Positions 8,230 through 18,160 are shown, counted from the first letter of the stretch. The stretch is 50,852 nucleotides of DNA from Marinilabiliaceae bacterium (GCA_021443545.1 JABUTU010000052.1:1-50852); one strand, 5' to 3'. Notes: a model not told the origin generated them from the letters alone. A program made the numbers and translations.

Positions 8230-10458
8230 ATGTCACGCAGTATTAAGCACATATTCCTTTTAATTCTCTCGGCTCTCATCGTTATATCGTGCCGCTCCAC
8301 GAAGTATGTCCCCGAAGATAAATATCTACTCGACAAAGTTGTGATATCAGGCGACTTAGGCTCTTCTTCGAGTGATAAGTTAATGGATTACGTCCGACAG
8401 CAGCCTAACGTACGTATCTTTGGATTTTGGCGTCTTAACCTCAATATTTATAATTTGTCAAACCCAAATCGCGATAATGGTTGGAACAACTGGTTGCGGC
8501 GCATCGGAACAGAACCCGTGATACACGACTCCCTCCTTCAAGTCAAAAGTTGTGAACAGATTTCCAAATACTTGGAGACTATCGGTTACTATAGAAATAG
8601 CGTCACTGACACCATGATTGTAACTGGAGAAAAGAGATGTCGTGTGGAATATCATGTGAATGTCGGAGACATATATAAGATTGGTAACCTGAGCATCAAC
8701 ATAGCGGACGACTCGATACGTCCGCTAATCATGGAGCATCAAAAAGAGTCGCTCCTCCGCGAGGGTGATGCTTTCAACGCTAATACACACGACAAAGAGC
8801 GCGACAGACTGGCAAGACTCCTCAACGATAATGGCTACTATTCATTCTCCAAGGATTTCATCTATTTCCATGCCGATAGTTCCCGTCAGCATCTGCTTGT
8901 TGACGATAGCCTCATCGTCTTGCCTCCTAACAACTCAAATCATAAGATTGCCATTATCGACTCGGTCTCGTTCGTTGTTAATGGAGAGAAAATTCATTCT
9001 GACACTTTCCGAATTTTCCGCAATTCCCTCTTTGACAACTCTTGCTTTCTCCTTCCTGAACAGACCTACCGCATATCAGATGTGGAACTGACTAACAGCC
9101 GGCTTCGTTCTCTGCCTATTGTCAATCTGACACAAACGAAGTTCTCTCGTATGCCATACTCTCTATTCAATGATAATAAAGAGCATCTCAATGCCGAAGT
9201 AACCATCCAAACCAACAAGCAACAGAACTACTCCATCGACCTCGAGGGCACAAACTCCTCTGGTAACCTCGGAGGTGCGCTGACACTGCAATACCGTCAC
9301 CTTAATCTGCTGCGAGGTGCTGAGTCTTTGGATATCAAGGTGCGTTTTGCTCTGCAAAATCAGTTCGCACGCGATGGTAAGGAACGCTTTGCCACAATCG
9401 AGACTGGAGCATCTGCAAACCTATCCATACCTAAGATGCTGATTCCCTGGGCTACTACTGGATTCCATAAGAAACATAACCCCCAAACTGTTTTCAGTAT
9501 CTCATACGACTACCAACGCCGACCTGACTTTACTAAGTCCATGATAGCATCCCAGATGCGCTACACATGGCATGGCTCTTCACAATATGTTTGGCATACA
9601 CTGACACCTATCGAACTGAATGTCGTCTCTATTCCAGCCATAAGTAACGAATTCAAAGAATATATCTCACGTTCTTACTTGCAATATAGTTATCAAGACC
9701 ACTTCATATTCTCCCTTGCCTACTCTCTGATGTTTGACCAGCAGAAAGCAAAAAAACTCGGCACCACCTGGTATCTGAGATGGAATATCGAAAGCGCTGG
9801 TAATGCTTTGTCTCTTTTCACCAAGAACTCATCTCTTTCGGGCGATGGCGACGACCAATACAAATCGCTTTGGAATATCCGATACGCCCAATATGCTAAA
9901 ACCGACCTCGAGGTACGCTGTCAGGTTACTGACCTCTTTATGAATTCTTTTGTCTATCGTCTCTTTGCCGGAATAGGTATACCATACGAAAACTCACGAA
10001 TGCTACCTTTTGAAAAGAGTTATTTCTGCGGTGGCGCCAATAGTATACGTGCATGGCCTGTTCGTGGGCTCGGCCCTGGTGCCTCTGAAAGCGACCCCAG
10101 TCTTAGATATCACAACCAGACTTCAGATATCAGACTTGAGGCCAATGCCGAATATCGTTTTCATATGATATCGATTCTTGAGGGTGCTGTTTTCGCAGAT
10201 GCTGGAAATATATGGGCATTAGGACGCTCTACAAACGATGAGAAGGCTCAGATATCCAAGAATTTCTATAAACAGATTGCTTTGGGGGCTGGACTCGGAT
10301 TACGTCTCAATTTCGACTACTTTATTCTTCGGTTTGATGGCGCTGTCAAGATTCATGACCCATCAAAACCAGACAATAACAAGGGGTGGACTCTTTCAAC
10401 CCACCGCTTTAAGGGCTCCGATATAAATGTCAACTTCGCTATCGGATACCCATTCTAA
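8230..10458 (+). CDS. tamL: Translocation and assembly module lipoprotein TamL (Omp85 family)
   Basis: The 742-aa product is the Bacteroidetes TamA relative that carries a lipid anchor. The signal peptide ends in the lipobox VISC, with Cys21 as the lipidated residue. POTRA-like alpha/beta modules follow (for example SKYLETIGYYRNSVTD and LARLLNDNGYYSF, residues about 30-300). A large C-terminal barrel runs from about 320 to 742, ends in Phe (GYPF), and contains FCGGANSIRAWPVRGLGPG, the L6-loop VRGY-type motif. TamL is thought to work with an inner-membrane TamB protein in envelope biogenesis; no tamB is in this window. It is divergent from the RNA methyltransferase, a common neighbour in this order, and ends at the terminator 10497-10533. 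Confidence 0.92.
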   Translation: MSRSIKHIFLLILSALIVISCRSTKYVPEDKYLLDKVVISGDLGSSSSDKLMDYVRQQPNVRIFGFWRLNLNIYNLSNPNRDNGWNNWLRRIGTEPVIHDSLLQVKSCEQISKYLETIGYYRNSVTDTMIVTGEKRCRVEYHVNVGDIYKIGNLSINIADDSIRPLIMEHQKESLLREGDAFNANTHDKERDRLARLLNDNGYYSFSKDFIYFHADSSRQHLLVDDSLIVLPPNNSNHKIAIIDSVSFVVNGEKIHSDTFRIFRNSLFDNSCFLLPEQTYRISDVELTNSRLRSLPIVNLTQTKFSRMPYSLFNDNKEHLNAEVTIQTNKQQNYSIDLEGTNSSGNLGGALTLQYRHLNLLRGAESLDIKVRFALQNQFARDGKERFATIETGASANLSIPKMLIPWATTGFHKKHNPQTVFSISYDYQRRPDFTKSMIASQMRYTWHGSSQYVWHTLTPIELNVVSIPAISNEFKEYISRSYLQYSYQDHFIFSLAYSLMFDQQKAKKLGTTWYLRWNIESAGNALSLFTKNSSLSGDGDDQYKSLWNIRYAQYAKTDLEVRCQVTDLFMNSFVYRLFAGIGIPYENSRMLPFEKSYFCGGANSIRAWPVRGLGPGASESDPSLRYHNQTSDIRLEANAEYRFHMISILEGAVFADAGNIWALGRSTNDEKAQISKNFYKQIALGAGLGLRLNFDYFILRFDGAVKIHDPSKPDNNKGWTLSTHRFKGSDINVNFAIGYPF

Positions 10459-10496
10459 TACCTTTTACTATCAATAGACATCCATATATTCCAAAT

Positions 10497-10533
10497 AAAA
10501 AAGCACGTCTTCTTCACGAAGACATGCTTTTTT
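10497..10533 (+). terminator. Intrinsic terminator after tamL
   Basis: A 16-bp stem (10497-10512 with 10518-10533) with one mismatch and a 5-nt loop has A6 at its start and T6 at its end. It lies 38 bp past the tamL stop. The flanks are symmetrical, so it may also stop transcripts arriving on the minus strand. Confidence 0.88.
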
Positions 10534-10707
10534 GACGTAATTCTACTAATAATACTTGCGCTTAAAACCGAACGATATAGTAGTTTAAGGTGAGAAAGTT
10601 TCGCAGTTAATTCATCAAGTAGTTGTTCAGTTTTATATTTGCAAAGGTACTATACGAATATACGACATCAATACGTAATTCTACGTATTTTTATATTTTT
10701 ATTGGCC
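10534..10707. other. AT-rich intergenic stretch with promoter-like boxes but no gene
   Basis: No convincing reading frame is present. A plus-strand TATATTTG lies near 10634-10641 and an overlapping minus-strand TACCTTTG at 10642-10649. Both fit TAnnTTTG but lack a TTTG at the right distance. ATACGTA-ATTC-TACGTAT (10671-10688) is a perfect 7-bp hairpin followed by T-rich sequence, so a short plus-strand RNA from about 10645 to 10695 is conceivable but unproven. Confidence 0.3.
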
Positions 10708-10738
10708 TATAGGTCTAATTAATTAGCATATACCTATA
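10708..10738 (-). terminator. Possible terminator of the cmk-ispH-DUF4834 unit
   Basis: TATAGGT (10708-10714) pairs with ACCTATA (10732-10738) and encloses CTAATTAATTAG, itself a palindrome. It starts 3 bp past the DUF4834 stop. On the minus strand it is followed by GGCC and then an A-rich, not T-rich, stretch, so termination strength is doubtful. Confidence 0.4.
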
Positions 10739-10741
10739 AAA

Positions 10742-11038
10742 CTACTTAACCTCTTCATAGTCGACATACTCGCCTCCCAATTCGTCCGATAACGACCCAT
10801 TCTCTTCTGCAGGCTTACGTGTATACTTGATGTGAACTCCATCATCAGTAACTGTGTCGGACGTACCATGATGCTCCCCAAAATCTTGCCCATATTGACC
10901 ACCGAAAGCCTCCTCAGCACGCTTTTGCATCTTTCCGACCCATCTTTTAAGTAACAATGGTAATAACAACCTCCCTAAGAGGCCAAGCAGATAGATTACA
11001 AGACAAGTTACAATGACTATCGAGAGAAATTTCTCCAT
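10742..11038 (-). CDS. DUF4834-type small membrane protein
   Basis: The 98-aa protein has one N-terminal membrane segment (LSIVIVTCLVIYLLGLLGRLLLPLLL) followed by a short basic stretch (KRWVGKMQKRAEEAF). A charged, probably disordered cytosolic tail ends in GGEYVDYEEVK. The pattern fits the small Bacteroidetes family DUF4834, often found beside ispH/cmk. It starts 12 bp after ispH on the same strand, so it is co-transcribed. No function is known. Confidence 0.75.
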   Translation of the reverse strand: MEKFLSIVIVTCLVIYLLGLLGRLLLPLLLKRWVGKMQKRAEEAFGGQYGQDFGEHHGTSDTVTDDGVHIKYTRKPAEENGSLSDELGGEYVDYEEVK

Positions 11039-11050
11039 TTGATAATATAT

Positions 11051-11911
11051 TTATTTCAGCATCTCTACACAACTCGCACGTACTCTCTCCATTAGCCATA
11101 GAGGTGTAGATGTTGCTCCAAATATTCCTATACTGTTTGGTCGCGGATTAAACCACTCCATATCAACCTCACTCTCTGAAGTCAGAAAATGACTGTCTGG
11201 ATTGATGGCATTACAAATATCAAAAAGAACTCTTGAATTCGAACTCTTTGTTCCTCCAACAAAAAGAATTACATCATGCTGAAGTGCAAATGTCTTTAGA
11301 TTCTCTGCCCGATCTGCCATCTGACGGCATATCGAGTTGTGAGCCTCCATCTTAGCATGAGTATATTGTCTGATTTTTTGAAGAAGCTTCATATACTGCT
11401 GAGGGTCTTTTGTGGTCTGCGCAAATACTACACACGGTCTCTCAGGGTCAATCTTATTTATCTGACTCTCATCCTCAACAAGAATACACTCATTTTCGGT
11501 CTGACCCATCAAACCTATAACCTCAGCATGTCCCTTCTTGCCAAAAAGGACAACCTGCCCATTAACACTCTTCTGCTGAAGCCAGGCTTGCCTAATGCTC
11601 TGTTGCAACTTGAGCACAACGGGGCATGTGGCATCTGTCAACTTCAATTCGTTCTCCTCCACAATAGCATATGACGAAGGAGGTTCACCATGCGCCCTAA
11701 ACAGAACGTTCGTGGAATGAAGAGTGTTGAGCTCCGAATTCTCAATTATTTTCAACCCCAATCCTTGAAGACGTTCTATCTCTTGCTCATTATGAACAAT
11801 ATCACCAACACAATATACCTCCCCATGCTTGTGTAGCTCCTGCTCAAGAGTAGCAATTGCTCGCCTCACTCCAAAACAGAACCCTGACCCACTATCTATT
11901 ACTATCCTCAT
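11051..11911 (-). CDS. ispH: 4-hydroxy-3-methylbut-2-enyl diphosphate reductase (IspH/LytB)
   Basis: This iron-sulfur enzyme makes IPP and DMAPP from HMBPP in the last step of the MEP pathway. The 286-aa protein has the three cluster cysteines at residues 12 (GFCFGVRRAI), 96 (ATCPVV) and 195 (SICRQM). Substrate-binding segments include RAHGEPP, GKKGHAEVIGLMGQ, AQTTKDP and GGTKSSNS. Start 11911 (MRIVIDSGSGFCFG) matches the family; an in-frame extension to 11995 would overlap cmk and has no family support. It lies 47 bp after cmk. The product feeds the polyprenyl synthase at 40474. Confidence 0.97.
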   Translation of the reverse strand: MRIVIDSGSGFCFGVRRAIATLEQELHKHGEVYCVGDIVHNEQEIERLQGLGLKIIENSELNTLHSTNVLFRAHGEPPSSYAIVEENELKLTDATCPVVLKLQQSIRQAWLQQKSVNGQVVLFGKKGHAEVIGLMGQTENECILVEDESQINKIDPERPCVVFAQTTKDPQQYMKLLQKIRQYTHAKMEAHNSICRQMADRAENLKTFALQHDVILFVGGTKSSNSRVLFDICNAINPDSHFLTSESEVDMEWFNPRPNSIGIFGATSTPLWLMERVRASCVEMLK

Positions 11912-11958
11912 GCTATATAATCTGGTAATTGGTAATTTATTAGGTAGCCTGATATCAA

Positions 11959-12636
11959 TCAGTTTTTCTTCATCTCTATATATTCTATAATCCATTCGAA
12001 CTGCTCCTCGCGAGTCAAATTGCTATTGTCAAGCAATACTGCATCGTCGGCCTTCCTCAGAGGACTCTCCTCTCTTGTACTATCAATGCGATCGCGCTCC
12101 CGTACATTCTGAAGAACCTCCTCAAATAGCGGAGTCTCGCCCTTGGAAATCATCTCATCGTATCGTCGTTGTGCCCTAACCTCGTCAGAAGCCGTCATAA
12201 ATATCTTGATTTCCGCATTTGGAAAAACAACGGTACCTATGTCCCTCCCATCCATAACAAGACTTATAGATTTCCCCATCTCTCTTTGCCACTCCACAAG
12301 GTGACGACGCACCTGAGGTATGGCACTAATCATACTGACCTTCCCACTGACTTCCAATCCTCGAATCTCTCTCTCTACATTCTCGCCATTAAGAAATGTT
12401 GCATTACTCCCCGTCTCAGGATTAAAATCGAATGTTATGTGAATATCTTTAAACGATGATTCTAATGCTGCAATATCACATTCATCCCCTTTTATGAAAC
12501 CTCTGCGTAACGCAAAAAGAGTAACTGTCCGATACATAGCCCCTGTGTCCACATACGCTATGTGAAGTCTCTTCGCCAATTCCTTTGCCACTGTGCTCTT
12601 CCCACACGAAGAGTGTCCATCAATTGCTATTATCAT
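11959..12636 (-). CDS. cmk: Cytidylate kinase (CMP/dCMP kinase)
   Basis: The 225-aa enzyme phosphorylates CMP and dCMP. The P-loop is GHSSCGKST (residues 6-14), with the CMP-binding VDTGAMYRTVT at about 31-41. MDGRDIGTVVFPNAEIKIF and the ARRRYDE-like lid segment (AQRRYDEM) complete the family pattern. The length is normal. It is followed by ispH and DUF4834 on the minus strand, the usual Bacteroidales grouping. A 74-bp gap separates it from the membrane protein upstream. Confidence 0.96.
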   Translation of the reverse strand: MIIAIDGHSSCGKSTVAKELAKRLHIAYVDTGAMYRTVTLFALRRGFIKGDECDIAALESSFKDIHITFDFNPETGSNATFLNGENVEREIRGLEVSGKVSMISAIPQVRRHLVEWQREMGKSISLVMDGRDIGTVVFPNAEIKIFMTASDEVRAQRRYDEMISKGETPLFEEVLQNVRERDRIDSTREESPLRKADDAVLLDNSNLTREEQFEWIIEYIEMKKN

Positions 12637-12710
12637 TACTCTTAAAATTATATCCGTTGTATACGCCTAACTGCTGACAAATGTTGCATGGTTGAAGTCG
12701 TCTGAATTTC

Positions 12711-13514
12711 CTAAGCTCTCCCCTGTTTCACTGTCACACCTTTGACACCAACAAGGACTAAAACTCCCAATATTGCGAATATAATTCCAGCTATTACCCT
12801 ATATATTATGTAGTTAAACTGATTTGATGCCCATTGCTCTGAATTAAAACCAAGAAGATAGATATCAGTCACAAGCGTCGAATCAAGAGTAGATGCAGTC
12901 CGCGTCAACCTGTCACTACATGGGGTTATTCGACAGATCGGAATTTCATCTGATGCGTCTACATTGTCCGCCTCAAGCGCAACAAGTACCTTATCTCCCG
13001 ATTTAAGCGTAAACTTATAGATATTAAGGTATTTCTCTCTCTTGTCACCTGGATTGCGACTCATTTCAAAGGTCGTGCTCGTTCGTGTAATCTGAACTCG
13101 GTTATCCTCTGAATGCTTCTCCTCCCGCTCTATATCGTTCATGTCTTGCTTATTCTTGAGAATATAATATCCCGTATGCTTAACACTGTCTGCCACAGGA
13201 ACACAATACATGCCTCCTTCATATGTGTTTGATTCATATCGCGGAAACTCTTCGCTTGCCCTTCTGCCAGCAATATTCATGTGCTGCCCATCAATTAGCG
13301 ATACCTTGCCAGTGAATGTATCCTGAATCATGTCAATACATTGCTGGGGCTTAAAGAAGATAAATCCAACAAAGAAGAGAACAATTGCCACTCCAACAAG
13401 CATTATCTTATACCAGTTGATAGCTCCCTTCTGCTGTCGATTAATCACAATACGCCCAATAAGTGCAATTGCTGCAATTATAACTGTTGTCCAGATTATT
13501 TGAGAATTTTCCAT
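12711..13514 (-). CDS. Hypothetical membrane protein with extracytoplasmic domain
   Basis: The 267-aa protein has two N-terminal membrane helices (IIWTTVIIAAIALIGRIVI and KIMLVGVAIVLFFVGFIFF). A polar domain of about 170 residues follows, with three cysteines and many charged residues, then a C-terminal helix (YRVIAGIIFAILGVLVLVGV) and a short basic tail. No family is recognised. Start 13514 (MENSQIIW) is preferred over an in-frame ATG nine codons earlier because it begins right before the first helix. It has its own promoter at 13539-13569, divergent from the thiamine operon. Confidence 0.65.
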   Translation of the reverse strand: MENSQIIWTTVIIAAIALIGRIVINRQQKGAINWYKIMLVGVAIVLFFVGFIFFKPQQCIDMIQDTFTGKVSLIDGQHMNIAGRRASEEFPRYESNTYEGGMYCVPVADSVKHTGYYILKNKQDMNDIEREEKHSEDNRVQITRTSTTFEMSRNPGDKREKYLNIYKFTLKSGDKVLVALEADNVDASDEIPICRITPCSDRLTRTASTLDSTLVTDIYLLGFNSEQWASNQFNYIIYRVIAGIIFAILGVLVLVGVKGVTVKQGRA

Positions 13515-13538
13515 GTCATCACCATAATAAAAGCATTG

Positions 13539-13569
13539 CAAAAATCACTATAAAAATCAAAACGACAAA
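13539..13569 (-). promoter_or_regulatory. Promoter of the hypothetical membrane protein
   Basis: On the minus strand TTTG (13566-13569) and GATTTTTG (13539-13546) are 19 bp apart. The -7 box departs from TAnnTTTG only at its first base. The start codon lies 24 bp downstream. Confidence 0.55.
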
Positions 13570-13622
13570 CACGATTATAGTTTTTTAACGACATCCCTAT
13601 AACATAGAAAATTAAAACACGT

Positions 13623-13653
13623 TTTGTTTTGTTCTCACTTAATCGTATCTTCG
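13623..13653 (+). promoter_or_regulatory. Promoter of the thiGC riboswitch operon
   Basis: TTTG (13623-13626), exactly 19 bp, then TATCTTCG (13646-13653), one base from TAnnTTTG. Transcription would start at about the first riboswitch base. The element matches the trmH promoter (8114-8153, minus strand) at 36 of 40 positions over 13614-13653. Confidence 0.75.
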
Positions 13654-13654
13654 C

Positions 13655-13729
13655 CACTCAAATGGGGTGCCTTGGAGGCTGAGATCATACCCAAAGAACC
13701 TGATGCAGGTAATGCTGCCGTAGGGAGTG
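13655..13729 (+). ncRNA. TPP (THI-box) riboswitch
   Basis: The conserved TPP aptamer core is readable: GGGGTGCC, GGCTGAGA, ACCC, GAACCTGAT, CAGGTAATGCTG and CGTAGGGA. The closing P1 stem is CACTC (13655-13659) with GAGTG (13725-13729). It binds thiamine pyrophosphate and represses the thiG-thiC genes when the cofactor is plentiful. The 52-nt segment between the aptamer and thiG has no strong terminator hairpin, which favours control at translation initiation. Confidence 0.96.
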
Positions 13730-13781
13730 TGTGTTTATGGCCTTGTCTGCACCCGGTAATACGGAAATAAAAACTCAATAT

Positions 13782-14555
13782 ATGAAGACTCTTAAGATTG
13801 CAGACAAAGAATTCTCAAGCCGTCTGTTTCTCGGCACAGGTAAGTTCAATTCCAACGAACTGATGAAGGCGTCTATTGAGGCATCTGAAACGCAGATGGT
13901 GACTGTCGCTATGAAACGTCTCAATACTCAGAATGCGGGCGATGACGATATGCTCCGCCATATACAGAATCCAAATATCCAGCTATTACCGAATACTTCT
14001 GGTGCTCGCAATGCGAAGGAGGCTGTGCTTGCTGCTCAACTCTCAAGAGAGGCTTTCGGAACTAACTGGCTCAAACTGGAGGTTCATCCTGATCCTCGAT
14101 ATCTTCTTCCTGACCCGATTGAGACTCTCAGAGCAACTGAAGAACTCGTCAAACTGGGCTTTATCGTTCTCCCTTATTGCCAGGCCGATCCTGTATTATG
14201 CAAACGCCTTGAAGAGGTTGGTGCCGCAACAGTAATGCCTTTGGCGGCTCCAATAGGCTCCAACAAAGGTCTGCGTACTGAGGATTTCCTTCGTATCATT
14301 ATAGAACAGTCTAACGTTCCCGTCGTTGTAGACGCTGGTATAGGCGCTCCAAGTCATGCTGCAGCAGCCATGGAGATGGGTGCTGATGCCTGCCTCGTTA
14401 ACACCGCTATTGCTGTTGCTGGCGACCCAGTAAGAATGGCAAAAGCTTTCCGCGATGCCGTCGTTTGCGGTCGCGAAGCCTATGAAGCCGGTCTCGGAGC
14501 TATCTCCGATGGGGAGGCCGTAGCCTCTTCGCCTCTTACCTCTTTCTTAGGATAA
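13782..14555 (+). CDS. thiG: Thiazole synthase ThiG
   Basis: ThiG forms the thiazole phosphate ring of thiamine from deoxyxylulose phosphate, dehydroglycine and ThiS thiocarboxylate. The 257-aa protein shows [12 protein letters not shown] at the start, GTNWLKLEV with the Schiff-base Lys, and [28 protein letters not shown] and the phosphate-binding [22 protein letters not shown] complete the set. Start 13782 ([11 protein letters not shown]) matches the family; an in-frame GTG at 13731 would overlap the riboswitch edge. It is directly under the TPP riboswitch with thiC 25 bp downstream. The sulfur carrier ThiS and ThiF/ThiH are not nearby. Confidence 0.96.
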   Translation: MKTLKIADKEFSSRLFLGTGKFNSNELMKASIEASETQMVTVAMKRLNTQNAGDDDMLRHIQNPNIQLLPNTSGARNAKEAVLAAQLSREAFGTNWLKLEVHPDPRYLLPDPIETLRATEELVKLGFIVLPYCQADPVLCKRLEEVGAATVMPLAAPIGSNKGLRTEDFLRIIIEQSNVPVVVDAGIGAPSHAAAAMEMGADACLVNTAIAVAGDPVRMAKAFRDAVVCGREAYEAGLGAISDGEAVASSPLTSFLG

Positions 14556-14574
14556 TAAAGACAACTGAAACTGA

Positions 14575-16260
<1,686 letters not shown>

Positions 16261-16292
16261 CCTCATAGCCAAGACACAGCATATTGTCATAA

Positions 16293-16318
16293 GCCAATCC
16301 CAAACAACATGGATTGGC
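16293..16318 (+). terminator. Weak hairpin after thiC
   Basis: GCCAATCC (16293-16300) pairs perfectly with GGATTGGC (16311-16318) across a 10-nt loop. It lies 32 bp past the thiC stop, but no T-run follows, so it may be a processing or 3'-end stabilising hairpin rather than a terminator. Nothing else is seen in 16261-16403. Confidence 0.35.
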
Positions 16319-16403
16319 CTATGCAACGCTTGCCAGAAGGTATATCAAATGAATTAGTGATAATGCCCTTCGGACGGCTGGCTTACGTCAGCCTCAATGA
16401 ACA

Positions 16404-17606
16404 TTAAAATTGATTTCTTGTCAAAAAGTCTAAAAGGTGTATGTGTATTATGCCATCGGAGTCTTTACCATAGTCTGCCATTGGGGTTACAGATACTACA
16501 TACTTTGAGTTGTTGTCGGCTATTCGTTTGAGATTGCCGAATTCTCTTTCTCTTGTCTCTTCGTTCGCAATTATATATGTTGCTTGGACATATATAGTTT
16601 CGATATCTTTTTTCGCTACAAAATCAATTTCAGTAGTGTATAGCTGACCTACGTAAACAGTGTATCCACATCGTTTCAAATGCAGGTATATGATGTTTTC
16701 AATTCTCTTTTCAATATCCTGACCACCTGGGCGACAAACTGCATTGCGAAGGCCGATATCCTCGAAATAGTATTTCTCATTCGTTTCTAACAATCGTTTA
16801 CCATGAATATCAAAGCGAGGAACTTCATTAAGGATATATGCGTTGCAAAGAAATGACAAGTAGCTGATTACTACATTTGAAGTTATGTTAACATTCTCCT
16901 GTTTCATGTATTTGCTGACACTCGTGGCTGAAATCAGTTTTCCGATATTGTCTGCCACAAATTTCATTAAATTTTGAAGGAAAAGCACATTTCTAATTCT
17001 TTCTCTACTTATTACATCCTTAAGTATAATGGTATTATTTATGTTTTGGAGGTATTCCTTAACCAGATCAGTATTATCTAGCCCTATGCGGTATAGGTGA
17101 GGCATCCCTCCATACATTATATACTTGTTCATCGATGTTTCATTAGCCTGTAGCGAATGAAACTGAATAAACTCATTAAAAGAGAGGCTGCAAACATGTA
17201 TCTCGATGTATCTTCCTCCAAGTAGAGTGCTAATCTCACTGGATAATATGTGAGCATTGCTTCCCGTGAGGGCTATGCGCCAACCTTTGGATAGCAGGCT
17301 TCTGACAGCTCGTTCATACTCAACTATTTCTTGAACTTCATCTACCAATAGGCAATTATGCTTTGTTTTATGGGTACGTGCTGCTGCATAATCTACCATA
17401 TTTTCGTATGTACGAATCGACATATAGTCGGTATTCTCTTTGTCAACCATCACAACATTAGCACCCATATTCAAAAGTTCAGCTTCAAGCTGTTTAAGAG
17501 TATAGCTTTTACCAACGCGTCTCTGTCCGGTAAAAATAACTATCATTCCGTTGTCAAGCCATCTCATGGCCCGATCTACGTACTCTTTGCGGTAGATTAT
17601 TTCCAT
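16404..17606 (-). CDS. AAA-family ATPase with DUF4143 C-terminal region
   Basis: The 400-aa protein has an N-terminal P-loop domain: Walker A GQRRVGKS (about residues 28-35), Walker B NCLLVDEVQEI (about 83-93), and sensor-like RIALTGSNAHIL. The C-terminal part (about 200-400) carries a winged-helix segment and a restriction-nuclease-like core (TEIDFVAKKDIETIYVQATY). This is the usual DUF4143 layout. Start 17606 (MEIIYRKEYVDRAM) is preferred over an ATG eight codons earlier. Such genes are scattered, often lineage-specific and of unclear role. It stands alone, with a -7 box at 17628 and three evenly spaced dyads upstream. Confidence 0.88.
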   Translation of the reverse strand: MEIIYRKEYVDRAMRWLDNGMIVIFTGQRRVGKSYTLKQLEAELLNMGANVVMVDKENTDYMSIRTYENMVDYAAARTHKTKHNCLLVDEVQEIVEYERAVRSLLSKGWRIALTGSNAHILSSEISTLLGGRYIEIHVCSLSFNEFIQFHSLQANETSMNKYIMYGGMPHLYRIGLDNTDLVKEYLQNINNTIILKDVISRERIRNVLFLQNLMKFVADNIGKLISATSVSKYMKQENVNITSNVVISYLSFLCNAYILNEVPRFDIHGKRLLETNEKYYFEDIGLRNAVCRPGGQDIEKRIENIIYLHLKRCGYTVYVGQLYTTEIDFVAKKDIETIYVQATYIIANEETREREFGNLKRIADNNSKYVVSVTPMADYGKDSDGIIHIHLLDFLTRNQF

Positions 17607-17627
17607 CTGATTATTATATATACGAGG

Positions 17628-17635
17628 CAAATATA
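17628..17635 (-). promoter_or_regulatory. -7 box of the DUF4143 ATPase gene
   Basis: On the minus strand TATATTTG matches TAnnTTTG, 21 bp before the ATG at 17606. The expected -33 region falls inside the first operator-like dyad (17647-17660), so a bound regulator would block RNA polymerase. Confidence 0.55.
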
Positions 17636-17646
17636 ATCACAAATTA

Positions 17647-17738
17647 TTGACTATACACAATGAATTGAAAATATTTTTGTGTTTATTGATTATAGTCAAT
17701 AAAACCAAAAATGGTTTGAATTTGTTGATTATAGTCAA
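17647..17738. repeat. Three 14-bp dyads at exact 39-bp spacing
   Basis: TTGATTATAGTCAA occurs at 17686-17699 and again identically at 17725-17738. A third copy, TTGTGTATAGTCAA, reads on the minus strand at 17647-17660 (12 of 14 matches). Centres lie at 17653.5, 17692.5 and 17731.5, so each step is exactly 39 bp. Each unit is an imperfect palindrome (TTGA...TCAA); the middle one extends to an 8-bp-arm palindrome at 17682-17703. The layout fits binding sites for a dimeric regulator of the adjacent ATPase gene, or of the divergent xylan operon. Confidence 0.75.
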
Positions 17739-17739
17739 T

Positions 17740-18160
17740 ATACTTATGAGTGTATGATGATACAAGATACTTAACGACAAGCCTGACAAGACAAACACTT
17801 AATCAAATCAATGCTTAACAAGAGGTATTACCGCCAAAATATCTGTGCAATTCTTATCTGTAGTCCGAGTGCATTCATCAATCTTTACCCGAGAGTTTTT
17901 GCAATAAGGGGGAAATGTCTCTATTTCCTGTTCGTCCTTAAAAAAGCCCTGTTTGTCTATTATTGTTTTATTTTTACATGTCTTTAATTATTTTTGCATT
18001 GAAATGTCGGTTGACAGGGTATTTCCTCTCTTGATATTTCTATCTTACTACTCTCAGACTGAGATATTTAAAACAATGATAAGTAGCTTTACTATAGCAA
18101 TACAAATTAACCAATGATACAAACCAGAATTAATATTATTCCTTCATAGCACTTAAAAAC
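17740..18160 (+). promoter_or_regulatory. Control region of the xylan enzyme operon
   Basis: No gene is seen in this stretch. CCTGTTCGTC (17927-17936) and CCTGTTTGTC (17948-17957) form a direct repeat with 21-bp spacing, about two helical turns, the geometry expected for an AraC-type activator dimer. A -7-like TATTTTTG follows at 17989-17996. Transcription from there would leave a 5' leader of roughly 160 nt before the GH43 gene. CCCTGT (17947) and ACAGGG (18014-18019) also form a wide dyad around the -7 box. Confidence 0.45.

Noticed and set aside
8109..8336. N-terminal extension of the RNA methyltransferase to 8336
   Set aside because: It overlaps the tamL start and contains the promoter; the family N-terminus begins at 8108.
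12711..13541. Cytochrome or ABC-permease identity for the membrane protein
   Set aside because: No heme motif, transport signature or repeated fold is visible; left as hypothetical.
13731..13781. ThiS or an extended ThiG N-terminus right after the riboswitch
   Set aside because: The short in-frame stretch lacks the ThiS Gly-Gly end, and ThiG homology begins at the ATG at 13782.
16261..16403. Second hairpin GGCTG/CAGCC near 16376-16393 as terminator of the DUF4143 gene
   Set aside because: Stem is only 5 bp and no T-run follows on the minus strand.
17647..17742. CRISPR-like array suggested by regular spacing of repeats
   Set aside because: Only three short palindromic units with 25-bp AT-rich spacers, no cas genes, and a promoter overlap; operator sites fit better.
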